DNA of 64,000 nucleotides from Nocardioides cremeus (GCF_030518195.1 NZ_JAULSC010000021.1:1-64000); one strand, 5' to 3'; shown: positions 49,525-58,052, numbered from the stretch's first letter. The notes: a model not told the origin generated them from the sequence alone. Made by a program: numbers and translations.

Positions 49525-49932
49525 TCACCAGACGTAGGCGAGGACTTCCCCACCCACGCCCTTCTGGTTTGCCTGGCGGTCGGTCAGCAGGCCCTGGCTC
49601 GTCGAGATGATCGCGACGCCCAGTCCGCCGAGCACCTTCGGGAGACCCGTGTGCTTGGCGTAGACCCGCAGGCCCGGCTTGCTGATGCGGCGAACGCCCG
49701 CGATGGAGCGCTCGCGGTTGCGGCCGTACTTGAGGGTGATGGTCAGCGTCTTGCCGACCTCGCCCTCAGCCGGCTCGGCAACGTCGAAGGAGGTGATGTA
49801 CCCCTCCTGCTTGAGGATCTCCGCGACGCCCTGCTTGAGCTTGCTGTAAGGCATGGTCACAGCGTCGTGGTACGCCTGGTTGGCGTTGCGCAGACGGGTC
49901 AGCATGTCTGCGATCGGGTCAGTCATCGTCAT
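49525..49932 (-). CDS. rpsH: 30S ribosomal protein S8
   Basis: This 135-residue S8 starts MTMTDPIADMLTRLRNANQA, with RISKPGLRVYAKHTGLPKVL and the C-terminal GLGVAIISTSQGLLTDRQA. It binds the central domain of 16S rRNA and in some bacteria represses the spc operon. A second in-frame ATG two codons later (49926) is possible. 91 nt separate it from rpsN. Confidence 0.97.
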   Translation of the reverse strand: MTMTDPIADMLTRLRNANQAYHDAVTMPYSKLKQGVAEILKQEGYITSFDVAEPAEGEVGKTLTITLKYGRNRERSIAGVRRISKPGLRVYAKHTGLPKVLGGLGVAIISTSQGLLTDRQANQKGVGGEVLAYVW

Positions 49933-50023
49933 GGCCGTGAGGCCCTTTCTCCACCGTGGTATCGCCCCTGCATCTCAAGGGCGACCTGCAGCGATCGTGT
50001 GTAGATGGAACGTGAGGTCTGGT

Positions 50024-50209
50024 TCACCAGCTGGACTTGGTCACACCGGGCAGCTCGCCGCGGTGCGCCATCTCCCGCAGGCAGATGCGGCACAGGCCGA
50101 ACTTGCGGTACACGGCCTTGGGACGGCCGCAGCGCTGGCAACGGGTGTAGCCACGCACCGCGAACTTCGGCTTGCGAGCAGCCTTGACCCTCAGGGAGGT
50201 CTTCGCCAT
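50024..50209 (-). CDS. rpsN: 30S ribosomal protein S14 type Z
   Basis: This 61-residue, zinc-binding S14 has two CxxC pairs, CQRCGRP and CRICLRE, and the ending ELPGVTKSSW. This is the short C+ form; actinobacteria often carry a longer zinc-free paralogue elsewhere for zinc limitation. It lies 1 nt after rplE and 91 nt before rpsH. Confidence 0.97.
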   Translation of the reverse strand: MAKTSLRVKAARKPKFAVRGYTRCQRCGRPKAVYRKFGLCRICLREMAHRGELPGVTKSSW

Positions 50210-50210
50210 G

Positions 50211-50801
50211 TCAGTTCTCCTTGAACGGGAAGCCGAGCTGCTTGAGCAGCGCGCGGCCCTGGTCGTCAGTGGTGGCCGTGGTGACCACGGTGATGTCCAT
50301 GCCGCGCGAGCGGTCGATCTTGTCCTGGTCGATCTCGTGGAACATGACCTGCTCGGTCAGACCGAAGGTGTAGTTGCCACGACCGTCGAACTGGCCGGGG
50401 TTCAGACCCCGGAAGTCGCGGATGCGGGGCAGCGCCAGGGTCAGCAGCCGGTCCAGGAACTCCCACATCCGGTCGCCGCGCAGCGTGACGTGCGCACCGA
50501 TCGGCATGCCCTCGCGCAGCTTGAACTGCGCGATGGACTTGCGGGCCTTGGTCACGGTCGGCTTCTGGCCGGTGATCGCGGTGAGGTCCTTGACCGCACC
50601 CTCGATCAGCTTCGAGTCGCGCGCGGCCTCGCCGACGCCCATGTTGACCACGATCTTGGTCAGGCCGGGCACCTGCATGACGTTCGCGATCTCGAACTCC
50701 GCCTTGAGCGCGGGGAGGATCTCCTCGCGGTAGCGGGTCTTGAACCGGGGCGGCACCTTGGCCGAGATCTCCGGCGCGTCGGTGGTCTGGGTCTCAGTCA
50801 T
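50211..50801 (-). CDS. rplE: 50S ribosomal protein L5
   Basis: This 196-residue L5 has VPGLTKIVVNMGVGEAARDS, TGQKPTVTKARKSIAQFKLREG and FLDRLLTLALPRIRDFRGL. It binds 5S rRNA and contacts the P-site tRNA. A ~20-residue acidic N-terminal extension (TETQTTDAPEISAK) precedes the core. It begins 1 nt after rplX. Confidence 0.97.
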   Translation of the reverse strand: MTETQTTDAPEISAKVPPRFKTRYREEILPALKAEFEIANVMQVPGLTKIVVNMGVGEAARDSKLIEGAVKDLTAITGQKPTVTKARKSIAQFKLREGMPIGAHVTLRGDRMWEFLDRLLTLALPRIRDFRGLNPGQFDGRGNYTFGLTEQVMFHEIDQDKIDRSRGMDITVVTTATTDDQGRALLKQLGFPFKEN

Positions 50802-50802
50802 C

Positions 50803-51165
50803 TCAGATCTCCTTGCCGGTCTTGCGCGAGATGCGGACGCTGCGCTCGGCCTCGTAGGTCGAGCCGTCCGGGCGACGCTTGGTGACCTGGTCGCGGCGGA
50901 AGCCGATCCGGGTCGTGGCGCCGTCCTCGAGCAGCATCACGTTGGAGACGTGGATGGGGGCCTCAGCGGTGATGATGCCGCCGGTGTTGCCGGCACGCCC
51001 ACCCTGGTTGACGACCTTGGTGTGGCGCTTGATGCGGTTCACACCCTCGACGATCACCCGCTGCTCCTCACGGAGCACCTGGATGACCTTGCCCTCGGCA
51101 CCCTTGTCCTTGCCTGCGATCACCTTGACGGTGTCGCCCTTCTTGATGTTCACACTCTTCGCCAT
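50803..51165 (-). CDS. rplX: 50S ribosomal protein L24
   Basis: This 120-residue KOW-domain protein has KKGDTVKVIAGKDKGAEGKV near the start and GVNRIKRHTKVVNQGGRAGN in the middle. It is an assembly-initiating protein of the 50S subunit near the exit tunnel. The C-terminal ~20 residues (SVRISRKTGKEI) extend beyond the E. coli length. It lies 4 nt after rplN. Confidence 0.97.
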   Translation of the reverse strand: MAKSVNIKKGDTVKVIAGKDKGAEGKVIQVLREEQRVIVEGVNRIKRHTKVVNQGGRAGNTGGIITAEAPIHVSNVMLLEDGATTRIGFRRDQVTKRRPDGSTYEAERSVRISRKTGKEI

Positions 51166-51169
51166 GGCT

Positions 51170-51538
51170 TCAGAGCACCTCCGGGGCGAGCGAGATGATC
51201 TTCATGAACTTCTTCTCACGAAGCTCACGACCGACGGGGCCGAAGATGCGCGTACCGCGCGGCTCGCCATCGGTCTTGAGGATCACTGCCGCGTTCTCGT
51301 CGAAGCGGATGTAGGACCCGTCGGCCCGGCGGCGCTCCTTGACGGTGCGCACGATGACGGCCTTGACGACGTCACCCTTCTTCACGTTGCCGCCGGGGAT
51401 CGCGTCCTTGACGGTGGCGACGATGGTGTCGCCGATACCGGCGTAGCGCCGACCCGAGCCGCCGAGAACACGGATGCAGAGGATCTCCTTCGCACCGGTG
51501 TTGTCGGCGACCTTGAGTCGCGACTCCTGCTGAATCAT
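51170..51538 (-). CDS. rplN: 50S ribosomal protein L14
   Basis: This 122-residue L14 starts MIQQESRLKVADNTGAKEIL, has CIRVLGGSGRRYAGIGDTIV and ends in the conserved KIISLAPEVL. It lies at the subunit interface and forms the bridge with 16S h14. It starts 94 nt after rpsQ. Confidence 0.98.
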   Translation of the reverse strand: MIQQESRLKVADNTGAKEILCIRVLGGSGRRYAGIGDTIVATVKDAIPGGNVKKGDVVKAVIVRTVKERRRADGSYIRFDENAAVILKTDGEPRGTRIFGPVGRELREKKFMKIISLAPEVL

Positions 51539-51632
51539 CGATTTCTCCTGGTTGTCGTGCCGGTTCTCGGCGTCTCAGGGACGGCGAGCCTGGCCGAACT
51601 TGTGGGGTTGTTCTCTCGCCCGGGGCGAGGGG

Positions 51633-51914
51633 TCACTTGGCGCGCTCGAGGATCTCGACCACGCGCCAGCGCTTGGTCGCCGACAGCGGACGGGTCTCCA
51701 TGATCAGGACCCGGTCGCCGGTGCCGCACTCGTTCTGCTCGTCGTGCGCCTTGAGCTTGCTGGTCTTGCGCAGCACCTTGCCGTAGAGCGCGTGCTTGAC
51801 GCGGTCCTCGACGGAGACGACCACGGTCTTGTCCATCTTGTCGCTGACGACGAGACCCTCGCGGACCTTGCGGTCGTTGCGCGGGGTGCCGTTGTCTACT
51901 GCCTGCTCGCTCAT
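51633..51914 (-). CDS. rpsQ: 30S ribosomal protein S17
   Basis: This 93-residue OB-fold protein has REGLVVSDKMDKTVVVSVED, RKTSKLKAHDEQNECGTGD and VLIMETRPLSATKRWRVVEI. It has a ~15-residue polar N-terminal extension relative to E. coli S17. ATG 51914 overlaps the rpmC stop by 4 nt. Confidence 0.97.
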   Translation of the reverse strand: MSEQAVDNGTPRNDRKVREGLVVSDKMDKTVVVSVEDRVKHALYGKVLRKTSKLKAHDEQNECGTGDRVLIMETRPLSATKRWRVVEILERAK

Positions 51915-52159
51915 GCGGCACCGTCCTCGTTCTCGTCGCTGCCCGGGGTGGTCCGGATGCCGAGCTCGCGCTCACGCACCACGGTGTAGATCCGGGCGAT
52001 GTCCTTCTTGACCGTCCGCAGACGACCGTGGCTCTCCAGCTGGCCGGTGGCCGCCTGGAACCGGAGGTTGAAGAGCTCCTCCTTGGCCTCGCGCAGACGT
52101 GCCTCGAGGTCGACGTCGTTCATCTCGTCGAGCTCGTGGGCCTTGACACCGTTGGCCAT
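51911..52159 (-). CDS. rpmC: 50S ribosomal protein L29
   Basis: This 82-residue L29 is a helical hairpin: AHELDEMNDVDLEARLREAK, EELFNLRFQAATGQLESHGR and RTVKKDIARIYTVVRERELG. Its last ~15 residues are acidic and probably disordered (PGSDENEDGAA). It surrounds the exit tunnel and helps dock SRP and trigger factor. Its start overlaps the rplP stop by one base (TGATG). Confidence 0.96.
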   Translation of the reverse strand: MANGVKAHELDEMNDVDLEARLREAKEELFNLRFQAATGQLESHGRLRTVKKDIARIYTVVRERELGIRTTPGSDENEDGAA

Positions 52160-52578
52160 CAGAATTCACCCGCCTCTCGCGAGATGAACCGGCACTTCAT
52201 CGGGAGCTTGTGCATCGCACGGCGCATGGCCTCGCGAGCAACGTCCTCCGAGACGCCGGAAAGTTCGAACATGACGCGGCCGGGCTTGACGTTCGCCACC
52301 CACCACTCGGGGGAGCCCTTGCCGGAACCCATGCGGGTCTCGGCGGGCTTCTTGGTCAGCGGGCGGTCGGGGTAGATGTTGATCCACACCTTGCCGCCTC
52401 GCTTGATGTGACGGGTCATCGCGATACGAGCCGACTCGATCTGCCGGTTCGTGACGTAGTGACCCTCCACCGCCTGGATACCGAAGTCACCGAAGGCGAG
52501 CTGGGTGCCGCCCTTGGCCATACCGGTCCGCTTGGGGTGGTGCTGCTTGCGGTGCTTGACGCGACGGGGCATCAACAT
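52159..52578 (-). CDS. rplP: 50S ribosomal protein L16
   Basis: This 139-residue L16 starts MLMPRRVKHRKQHHPKRTGM, has ALEPGW-equivalent spacing and the conserved RIAMTRHIKRGGKVWINIYP and TRMGSGKGSPEWWVANVKPG. It helps place the A-site tRNA. ATG 52578 gives the family start; the frame continues upstream through rpsC but is not conserved. It lies 4 nt after rpsC. Confidence 0.97.
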   Translation of the reverse strand: MLMPRRVKHRKQHHPKRTGMAKGGTQLAFGDFGIQAVEGHYVTNRQIESARIAMTRHIKRGGKVWINIYPDRPLTKKPAETRMGSGKGSPEWWVANVKPGRVMFELSGVSEDVAREAMRRAMHKLPMKCRFISREAGEF

Positions 52579-52582
52579 TTTC

Positions 52583-53428
52583 TCAGGCCTCCGATCCGGC
52601 CGTGGACTCAGCGGGGGTGCTCGCGGGAGCGGCCTGCGCCGGCGCGTCGGCAGCGGGGGCCGAGCCCTCGCGGTCCGAACGGGCCGGGCGGTCGCCGCGG
52701 GTGCCGCGGCTGGGACGCTCGCCACCACGGGCGGGGCGGTTGCTGCCACCGCGGCCGGGGACGCCGGCGCGCGAGGCGGCCTGGGCCTGGCGCTCGGCAC
52801 GGGAGCCGGACACCTCGCCCTTGTAGATCCAGACCTTCACGCCGATGCGGCCGAAGGTGGTCTTGGCCTCGTAGAAGCCGTAGTCGATGTCGGCACGCAG
52901 GGTGTGCAGGGGCACGCGGCCCTCGCGGTAGAACTCCGTGCGCGACATCTCGGCGCCGTTGAGGCGACCCGAGCACTGGATCCGGATGCCCTTGGCACCC
53001 GAGCGCATCGTGGTCTGCATCGCCTTGCGCATCGCGCGGCGGAACTGCACGCGACCGGCGAGCTGCTCGGCGACGCCCTGGGCGACGAGCTGCGCGTCGA
53101 CCTCGGGGCTCTTGACCTCGAGGATGTTCAGCTGCACCTGCTTGCCGGTGAGCTTCTCGAGCTCGCCGCGGATGCGGTCGGCCTCGGCGCCACGGCGACC
53201 GATGACGATGCCCGGACGCGCGGTGTGGATGTCCACACGCACACGGTCACGGGTGCGCTCGATCTCGACCTTGGCGATGCCGGCCCGCTCCATGCCCTTG
53301 CCGAGCAGCTTGCGGATGGCGACGTCCTCGCCGACGTAGGACTTGTACAGCTTCTCGGCGTACCAGCGCGACTTGTGGTCGGTGCTGATACCCAGACGGA
53401 AGCCGTTGGGGTTGATCTTCTGTCCCAT
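52583..53428 (-). CDS. rpsC: 30S ribosomal protein S3
   Basis: This 281-residue S3 has the N-terminal MGQKINPNGFRLGISTDHKS, the KH domain (GIVIGRRGAEADRIRGELEK) and the C-terminal domain (GIRIQCSGRLNGAEMSRTEF, GVKVWIYKGE). The last ~70 residues are low-complexity, first Arg/Gly-rich and then Ala/Pro-rich, longer than in E. coli (233 residues). It lies at the mRNA entry site. Its start overlaps the rplV stop by one base. Confidence 0.97.
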   Translation of the reverse strand: MGQKINPNGFRLGISTDHKSRWYAEKLYKSYVGEDVAIRKLLGKGMERAGIAKVEIERTRDRVRVDIHTARPGIVIGRRGAEADRIRGELEKLTGKQVQLNILEVKSPEVDAQLVAQGVAEQLAGRVQFRRAMRKAMQTTMRSGAKGIRIQCSGRLNGAEMSRTEFYREGRVPLHTLRADIDYGFYEAKTTFGRIGVKVWIYKGEVSGSRAERQAQAASRAGVPGRGGSNRPARGGERPSRGTRGDRPARSDREGSAPAADAPAQAAPASTPAESTAGSEA

Positions 53429-53874
53429 CAGGCACTCTTTCCGTTCTTCGGGCCGCGCTTGGTGGCCTTCGCGGCCACGACGTCGGCAGGCTGGACGGCC
53501 AGGGTGATGTGGCTCGTGCGCTTGTTGATGCGCGTGGCCCGGCCCTGGGCCCGCGGGCGCCAGCGCTTCATCGTGGGACCCTCGTCGACCATCGCGACCG
53601 AGACGACCAGGTCGGCAGCGGCCAGACCCTCGGTGGTCTCGGCGTTGGCGATGGCGCTCTCGAGGACCTTGTAGACGGTCTGCGCCGCGGCCTGGGGCGC
53701 GAACTGCAGCAGCGCCAGGGCCTCGTCGACGGCCATGCCGCGGACCATGTCCACGACGCGGCGCGCCTTCATCGGCGTGATCCGCGTGAAACGGGCGGTC
53801 GCGAAGGCTCCCGGCTGGTCGCCGAGAAGCGTCTCGCGGCGGGCACTCGTGCGCATGCGCTCGGTGGTGCTCAT
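53428..53874 (-). CDS. rplV: 50S ribosomal protein L22
   Basis: This 148-residue L22 has TRITPMKARRVVDMVRGMAV, the central VYKVLESAIANAETT and the beta-hairpin tip region MKRWRPRAQGRATRINKRTS that lines the exit tunnel. An N-terminal stretch of about 25 residues (STTERMRTSARRETLLGDQP) precedes the conserved core. ATG 53874 overlaps the rpsS stop (ATGA), which supports that start. Confidence 0.96.
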   Translation of the reverse strand: MSTTERMRTSARRETLLGDQPGAFATARFTRITPMKARRVVDMVRGMAVDEALALLQFAPQAAAQTVYKVLESAIANAETTEGLAAADLVVSVAMVDEGPTMKRWRPRAQGRATRINKRTSHITLAVQPADVVAAKATKRGPKNGKSA

Positions 53875-54152
53875 CGGCGACGTCCCTTCCGGTCTTCCTT
53901 GACGTGCCCGCGGTAGGTGCGGGTCGGGGCGAACTCGCCCAGCTTGTGACCGACCATCGAGTCGGTGACGAAGACCGGGACGTGCTTGCGACCGTCGTGC
54001 ACGGCGATCGTGTGACCGATCATGTCCGGCACGATCATCGACCGGCGCGACCAGGTCTTGATGACGTTGTGGGTGCCCTTCTCGTTCTCCGCGTCCACCT
54101 TCTTCTGCAGGTGGCCATCGATGAAGGGGCCCTTCTTCAGGCTGCGAGGCAT
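53871..54152 (-). CDS. rpsS: 30S ribosomal protein S19
   Basis: This 93-residue S19 starts MPRSLKKGPFIDGHLQKKVD, with KTWSRRSMIVPDMIGHTIAV and GHKLGEFAPTRTYRGHVKED. It forms the 30S head with S13. It lies 5 nt after rplB with GGAAGTAAACGAC before the ATG. Confidence 0.98.
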   Translation of the reverse strand: MPRSLKKGPFIDGHLQKKVDAENEKGTHNVIKTWSRRSMIVPDMIGHTIAVHDGRKHVPVFVTDSMVGHKLGEFAPTRTYRGHVKEDRKGRRR

Positions 54153-54157
54153 GTCGT

Positions 54158-54994
54158 TTACTTCCTACCCTTGCCGGACTTGCGGCGACGGATGATCTGG
54201 GAGTCGGAGGCCTTGCGCTTGCGCGTGCGGCCCTCGGGCTTGCCCCAGGGGGACACCGGGTGACGTCCACCGGACGTCTTGCCCTCGCCACCACCGTGCG
54301 GGTGGTCGACCGGGTTCATGACCACACCGCGCACGGTCGGGCGCTTGCCCTTCCAGCGCATGCGGCCGGCCTTGCCCCAGTTGATGTTGGACTGCTCGGC
54401 GTTGCCGACCTCGCCGAGCGTGGCGCGGCAGCGCACGTCGACGAAGCGCATCTCGCCCGAGGGCAGGCGCAGCGTGGCGCGCGAGCCCTCACGGGCGACG
54501 AGCTGGGCGGAGTTGCCGGCCGAGCGGGCGATCTTGGCGCCGCCGCCGGGACGCATCTCCACGCAGTGGATCGTCGAACCCACGGGGATGTTGCGCAGCG
54601 GGAGGTTGTTGCCGGTCTTGATGTCGGCACCGGTGCCCGACTCGACCACGGTGCCCTGCGCCAGGCCGCGAGGAGCGATGATGTAGCGCTTCTCGCCGTC
54701 GGCGTAGTGCAGCAGCGCGATGCGCGCCGTGCGGTTCGGGTCGTACTCGATGTGCGCGACCTTCGCGGGGACGCCGTCCTTGTCGTAGCGACGGAAGTCG
54801 ATGATCCGGTAGGCACGCTTGTGACCGCCACCCTGGTGCCGGGTGGTGATCCGGCCCTGGTTGTTGCGGCCGCCCTTCTTGGGCAGCGGCACCGTCAGCG
54901 ACTTCTCCGGCGTCGTGCGAGTGATCTCGACGAAGTCGGCGACCGACGAGCCGCGACGGCCCGGCGTAGTCGGCTTGTACTTGCGGATAGCCAT
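54158..54994 (-). CDS. rplB: 50S ribosomal protein L2
   Basis: This 278-residue L2 has MAIRKYKPTTPGRRGSSVAD, the central GTVVESGTGADIKTGNNLPL, and the strongly conserved VRGVVMNPVDHPHGGGEGKT with the His implicated near the peptidyl-transferase centre. It ends in a basic tail. It starts 31 nt after rplW. Confidence 0.98.
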   Translation of the reverse strand: MAIRKYKPTTPGRRGSSVADFVEITRTTPEKSLTVPLPKKGGRNNQGRITTRHQGGGHKRAYRIIDFRRYDKDGVPAKVAHIEYDPNRTARIALLHYADGEKRYIIAPRGLAQGTVVESGTGADIKTGNNLPLRNIPVGSTIHCVEMRPGGGAKIARSAGNSAQLVAREGSRATLRLPSGEMRFVDVRCRATLGEVGNAEQSNINWGKAGRMRWKGKRPTVRGVVMNPVDHPHGGGEGKTSGGRHPVSPWGKPEGRTRKRKASDSQIIRRRKSGKGRK

Positions 54995-55025
54995 GTGTGT
55001 TCAGTCCTCGTGTCGTCAGGCCCGG

Positions 55026-55331
55026 TCAGGAGACCGGACCTCCGAAGATGTCGATGCGGTGACCCTCGGCGAGGCTGACGATGGCGCGCTTGGTGTCCTT
55101 GCGCTTGCCCAGCCCGTTGCGCGTGCGACGGGTCTTGCCGGGACGGTTCAGCGTGTTCACCGAGGTGACCTTGACGTTGAAGATCTTCTCGACGGCGATC
55201 TTGATCTCGGTCTTGTTGGCGTCGGGTCGCACCACGAACGTGTACTTGTTCGTGTCGAGAAGGCTGTAGCTCTTCTCGGAGACGACCGGCGCGAGCAGCA
55301 CGTCGCGGTGGTCCTTGTGCAGGGTGCTCAC
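55026..55331 (-). CDS. rplW: 50S ribosomal protein L23
   Basis: This 101-residue L23 has DVLLAPVVSEKSYSLLDTNK, FVVRPDANKTEIKIAVEKIF and VNTLNRPGKTRRTRNGLGKR. It sits at the exit tunnel and docks trigger factor and SRP. GTG 55331 overlaps the rplD stop by 4 nt (GTGA). Confidence 0.97.
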   Translation of the reverse strand: MSTLHKDHRDVLLAPVVSEKSYSLLDTNKYTFVVRPDANKTEIKIAVEKIFNVKVTSVNTLNRPGKTRRTRNGLGKRKDTKRAIVSLAEGHRIDIFGGPVS

Positions 55332-55951
55332 TTGGAGGCCTCCTTGGTCGACGTGGCGGTGCCGGCGACGAGCGCGTCGTAGGCGCCCTTGCTGAACACG
55401 ATGTCGTCGGCCGCGAGCACGTCGTAGGTGTTGAGCTGGTCGACGGCGACGATGTGCACCTCGTGCGCGTTGCGCAGCGAGAGCCAGGTCAGCGAGTCGG
55501 TGCGCTCGAGCACGACGAGGAACTTGGTCCGCTCGGTCAGCTCGGCCAGCGAGGCCAGGGCCAGCTTGGTCGCGGGCTTGTCACCGGTGACCAGGGACTC
55601 GACGACGTGGATGCGGTCGTGGCGGGCCCGGTCGGAGAGGGCCCCGCGCAGCGCGGCGACCTTCATCTTCTTGGGCGTGCGCTGGTCGTAGCTGCGCGGC
55701 TGCGGGCCGTGCACGGTGCCACCACCGGCGAACTGCGGGGCGCGGGTCGAGCCCTGACGGGCGCGGCCGGTGCCCTTCTGCTTGTAGGGCTTGCGGCCAC
55801 CGCCGCGGACCTCGCCGCGGGTCTTGGTGGAGTGCGTGCCCTGGCGGGCAGCGGCCTGCTGCGCGACGACGACCTGGTGGATCAACGGCACGTTGACCTT
55901 GGCGTCGAAGATGTCGGCGGGCAGGTCGACCTTGACGGTCTTGACAGCCAT
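55328..55951 (-). CDS. rplD: 50S ribosomal protein L4
   Basis: This 207-residue L4 has the tunnel-loop sequence GEVRGGGRKPYKQKGTGRAR, QGSTRAPQFAGGGTVHGPQP and the late SLRNAHEVHIVAVDQLNTYD. It starts 2 nt after the rplC stop. In E. coli L4 regulates the S10 operon by its leader; no such mechanism can be read here. Confidence 0.97.
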   Translation of the reverse strand: MAVKTVKVDLPADIFDAKVNVPLIHQVVVAQQAAARQGTHSTKTRGEVRGGGRKPYKQKGTGRARQGSTRAPQFAGGGTVHGPQPRSYDQRTPKKMKVAALRGALSDRARHDRIHVVESLVTGDKPATKLALASLAELTERTKFLVVLERTDSLTWLSLRNAHEVHIVAVDQLNTYDVLAADDIVFSKGAYDALVAGTATSTKEASK

Positions 55952-55953
55952 GC

Positions 55954-56613
55954 TCAGGCCTCCTGGGTCTTCTTGGCGGCCGAACGCAGCACCACGAGAC
56001 CACCCTTGGGGCCGGGAACGGCGCCCTTCAGCAGGATCAGGCCCTTGTCGGTGTCGACGGCGTGCACGGTGATGTTCTGGGTGGTGACGGTGTCGTTACC
56101 CATGCGACCGGCCATCCGCTGACCCCGGAAGACGCGGCCCGGCGTGGCGCAGGCGCCGATCGAGCCGGGCTTGCGGTGGTTGCGGTGGGCACCGTGGGAG
56201 GCAGAGACACCGGCGAAGCCGTGACGCTTCATGACGCCGGCGAAGCCCTTGCCCTTGCTGGTGCCGGTCACGTCGATCTCCTCGCCGGCGGCGAAGGTGT
56301 CGACCGCGAGCTCCTGGCCCACGGTGTACTCAGCGGCCGCGGAGGTGCGGAGCTCGACGAGGTGGCGGCGCGGGGTGAGACCCGCCTTGGCGAAGTGACC
56401 GGCGCTGGGCTTGTTCACCTTGCGGCCCTCGATCTCGCCGTACCCGATCTGGACGGCGTTGTAGCCGTCGACCTCGGGCGTGCGGACCTGGGTGACCACG
56501 TTGGTGCTCGCAGCGATCACGGTCACGGGGACGACGCGGTTGTTCTCGTCCCACAGCTGGGTCATGCCGAGCTTGGTGCCCAGCAGCCCCTTCATGTTGT
56601 GTTCGATCGTCAT
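55954..56613 (-). CDS. rplC: 50S ribosomal protein L3
   Basis: This 219-residue L3 starts MTIEHNMKGLLGTKLGMTQL, with EIDVTGTSKGKGFAGVMKRH and RKPGSIGACATPGRVFRGQR, the loop that reaches toward the peptidyl-transferase centre. It lies 11 nt after rpsJ with GAGGTCCGAGGAC upstream. MKGLLGTKLG six residues in is a conceivable internal start but is less well spaced. Confidence 0.97.
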   Translation of the reverse strand: MTIEHNMKGLLGTKLGMTQLWDENNRVVPVTVIAASTNVVTQVRTPEVDGYNAVQIGYGEIEGRKVNKPSAGHFAKAGLTPRRHLVELRTSAAAEYTVGQELAVDTFAAGEEIDVTGTSKGKGFAGVMKRHGFAGVSASHGAHRNHRKPGSIGACATPGRVFRGQRMAGRMGNDTVTTQNITVHAVDTDKGLILLKGAVPGPKGGLVVLRSAAKKTQEA

Positions 56614-56624
56614 GTCCTCGGACC

Positions 56625-56933
56625 TCAGAGCTTGATCTCGATGTCGACACCGGCCGGAAGGTCGAGACGCATCAGCGAGTCGACGGTCTTCGGGGTGGGG
56701 TCGATGATGTCGATGAGGCGCTTGTGGGTGCGCATCTCGAAGTGCTCGCGGGAATCCTTGTACTTGTGGGGCGAGCGGATGACGCAGTACACGTTCTTCT
56801 CGGTCGGCAGCGGCACCGGGCCGGCGACCTTGGCACCCGTCCGGGTGACCGTGTCCACGATCTTGCGCGCCGAGGTGTCGATCACCTCGTGGTCATAGGC
56901 CTTGAGCCTGATGCGGATCTTCTGTCCCGCCAT
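56625..56933 (-). CDS. rpsJ: 30S ribosomal protein S10
   Basis: This 102-residue S10 starts MAGQKIRIRLKAYDHEVIDT, has GPVPLPTEKNVYCVIRSPHK and ends LPAGVDIEIKL. It is also the NusE antitermination factor with NusB. It is the first gene of the S10 operon; 387 nt without a gene precede it. A GGACGAGAGAGACC leader segment lies before the ATG. Confidence 0.98.
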   Translation of the reverse strand: MAGQKIRIRLKAYDHEVIDTSARKIVDTVTRTGAKVAGPVPLPTEKNVYCVIRSPHKYKDSREHFEMRTHKRLIDIIDPTPKTVDSLMRLDLPAGVDIEIKL

Positions 56934-57320
56934 AGGTCTCTCTCGTCCTTACTTCTCATCTGCCGCGTGCGTGTCCGGGACGTCCTCGGGCTTGAGTCGG
57001 TCCCCCCAGCTGTCCTTCACCCCCAGCCGACCCCCGCGGTCGGGCGTGTCGCAGCCAGGAACCGAATTCCGGGCGCAACACAGGACCGGGTCCTGCCTGC
57101 TGTGCTGTCTGGGTGACGCCCGACGGTTCGTCAGGCTGATCGGGTCTCCCCCCTGCTGTGCAGCAGGAGCGGTGCGGCTGCACGCCGACACCGAGCCACG
57201 ATCCATCAGGTGATGGGGAGACGCGATTCAGTAGTCAAGGTGTGCCGCACCCCGGCGACCCGCCGGAGCAACCTGAACATCTTGGCAGATCGGTCGGACC
57301 TCGTCCAAATCGAGCCGCGA
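56934..57320 (-). promoter_or_regulatory. Gene-free leader/promoter region of the S10 operon
   Basis: These 387 bp between trmB and rpsJ hold no gene. The region contains three short hairpins: CCGACC/GGTCGG (57027-57043), CAGGAC/GTCCTG (57081-57095) and CCTGCT/AGCAGG (57152-57167). A TTGACT hexamer lies on the minus strand at 57233-57238, but no good -10 element follows at 16-19 nt. The long leader suggests post-transcriptional control of the operon; promoter placement is uncertain. Confidence 0.5.
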
Positions 57321-58052
57321 TCAGACCTTGCGATAGGTCAGGTCGGTGATCGAGCGGCCCGCCTCGCGGCCCTTGCGCTCGAACTTGGTCACCGGTCGCT
57401 CGGCCCAGCGCTCGACCCGTCCGCCCTCGAGGGCGGGCTCGGCGTCGAGCACCTCGAGCATCTGCTCGGCGTAGTCGCCCCAGTCGGTGGCCAGGCGCCA
57501 GCGACCGCCGCTCTCCAGGCGGGAGGCGACCATCGCGGCGAACGGCGCCGAGACCAGGCGACGCTTGTGGTGCCGGGTCTTGGGCCAGGGGTCGGGGAAG
57601 AAGGTCCACAGCTCGGCGAGGCCGCCCTCGGGCACCAGGTGCTCCAGGCACCAGGCCGCGTCGACGGAGCAGAAACGCACGTTGTCGGCGCCCGCGGCAG
57701 CGACCTCGGCGAGCGAGGCGGCCACGCCGGGGCGCCAGACCTCGAGGGCCAGCACGTTGGCGTCGGGGCGGGCCGCGGCCAGCACGCCGGTGGCCTCCCC
57801 CACCCCGCAGCCGATCTCGACGACCAGCGGCGCCTCGCGGCCGAACCAGGAGGCGATGTCGACGCCGGGGCGGTCGACCTCCTCGTCGGGGACCACCCAC
57901 GCGTCGGCGTGGGCGTCCCAGGCCTCCTGCTGGCTGGGGGTGAACCGGCTGCCGCGGCGGGAGTAGCTGAGGACCTCACGCATGCGACGTCCGTCCTCGG
58001 TGAGCTTCTGGTGAGGACGGGCGGGGGCGACGCGCAGGTGCTGCTCGGACAT
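57321..58052 (-). CDS. trmB: tRNA (guanine-N7-)-methyltransferase
   Basis: This 243-residue protein makes m7G46 in tRNA. The SAM site is VVEIGCGVGEATG (about 76-88), and the family signature FFPDPWPKTRHHKRRLV with the catalytic Asp lies in the middle; TKFERKGREAG near the C-terminus is also conserved. ATG 58052 is preferred over an open frame extending 63 nt upstream, because that part is unconserved. It lies 59 nt after the beta-propeller gene on the same strand, and upstream of the S10 operon. Confidence 0.93.
   Translation of the reverse strand: MSEQHLRVAPARPHQKLTEDGRRMREVLSYSRRGSRFTPSQQEAWDAHADAWVVPDEEVDRPGVDIASWFGREAPLVVEIGCGVGEATGVLAAARPDANVLALEVWRPGVAASLAEVAAAGADNVRFCSVDAAWCLEHLVPEGGLAELWTFFPDPWPKTRHHKRRLVSAPFAAMVASRLESGGRWRLATDWGDYAEQMLEVLDAEPALEGGRVERWAERPVTKFERKGREAGRSITDLTYRKV

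Noticed and set aside
57205..57240. Sigma-70 promoter with TTGACT before the S10 operon
   Set aside because: The -35-like hexamer has no acceptable -10 at 16-19 nt (CATCAC or CTGATG only), so no promoter is called.
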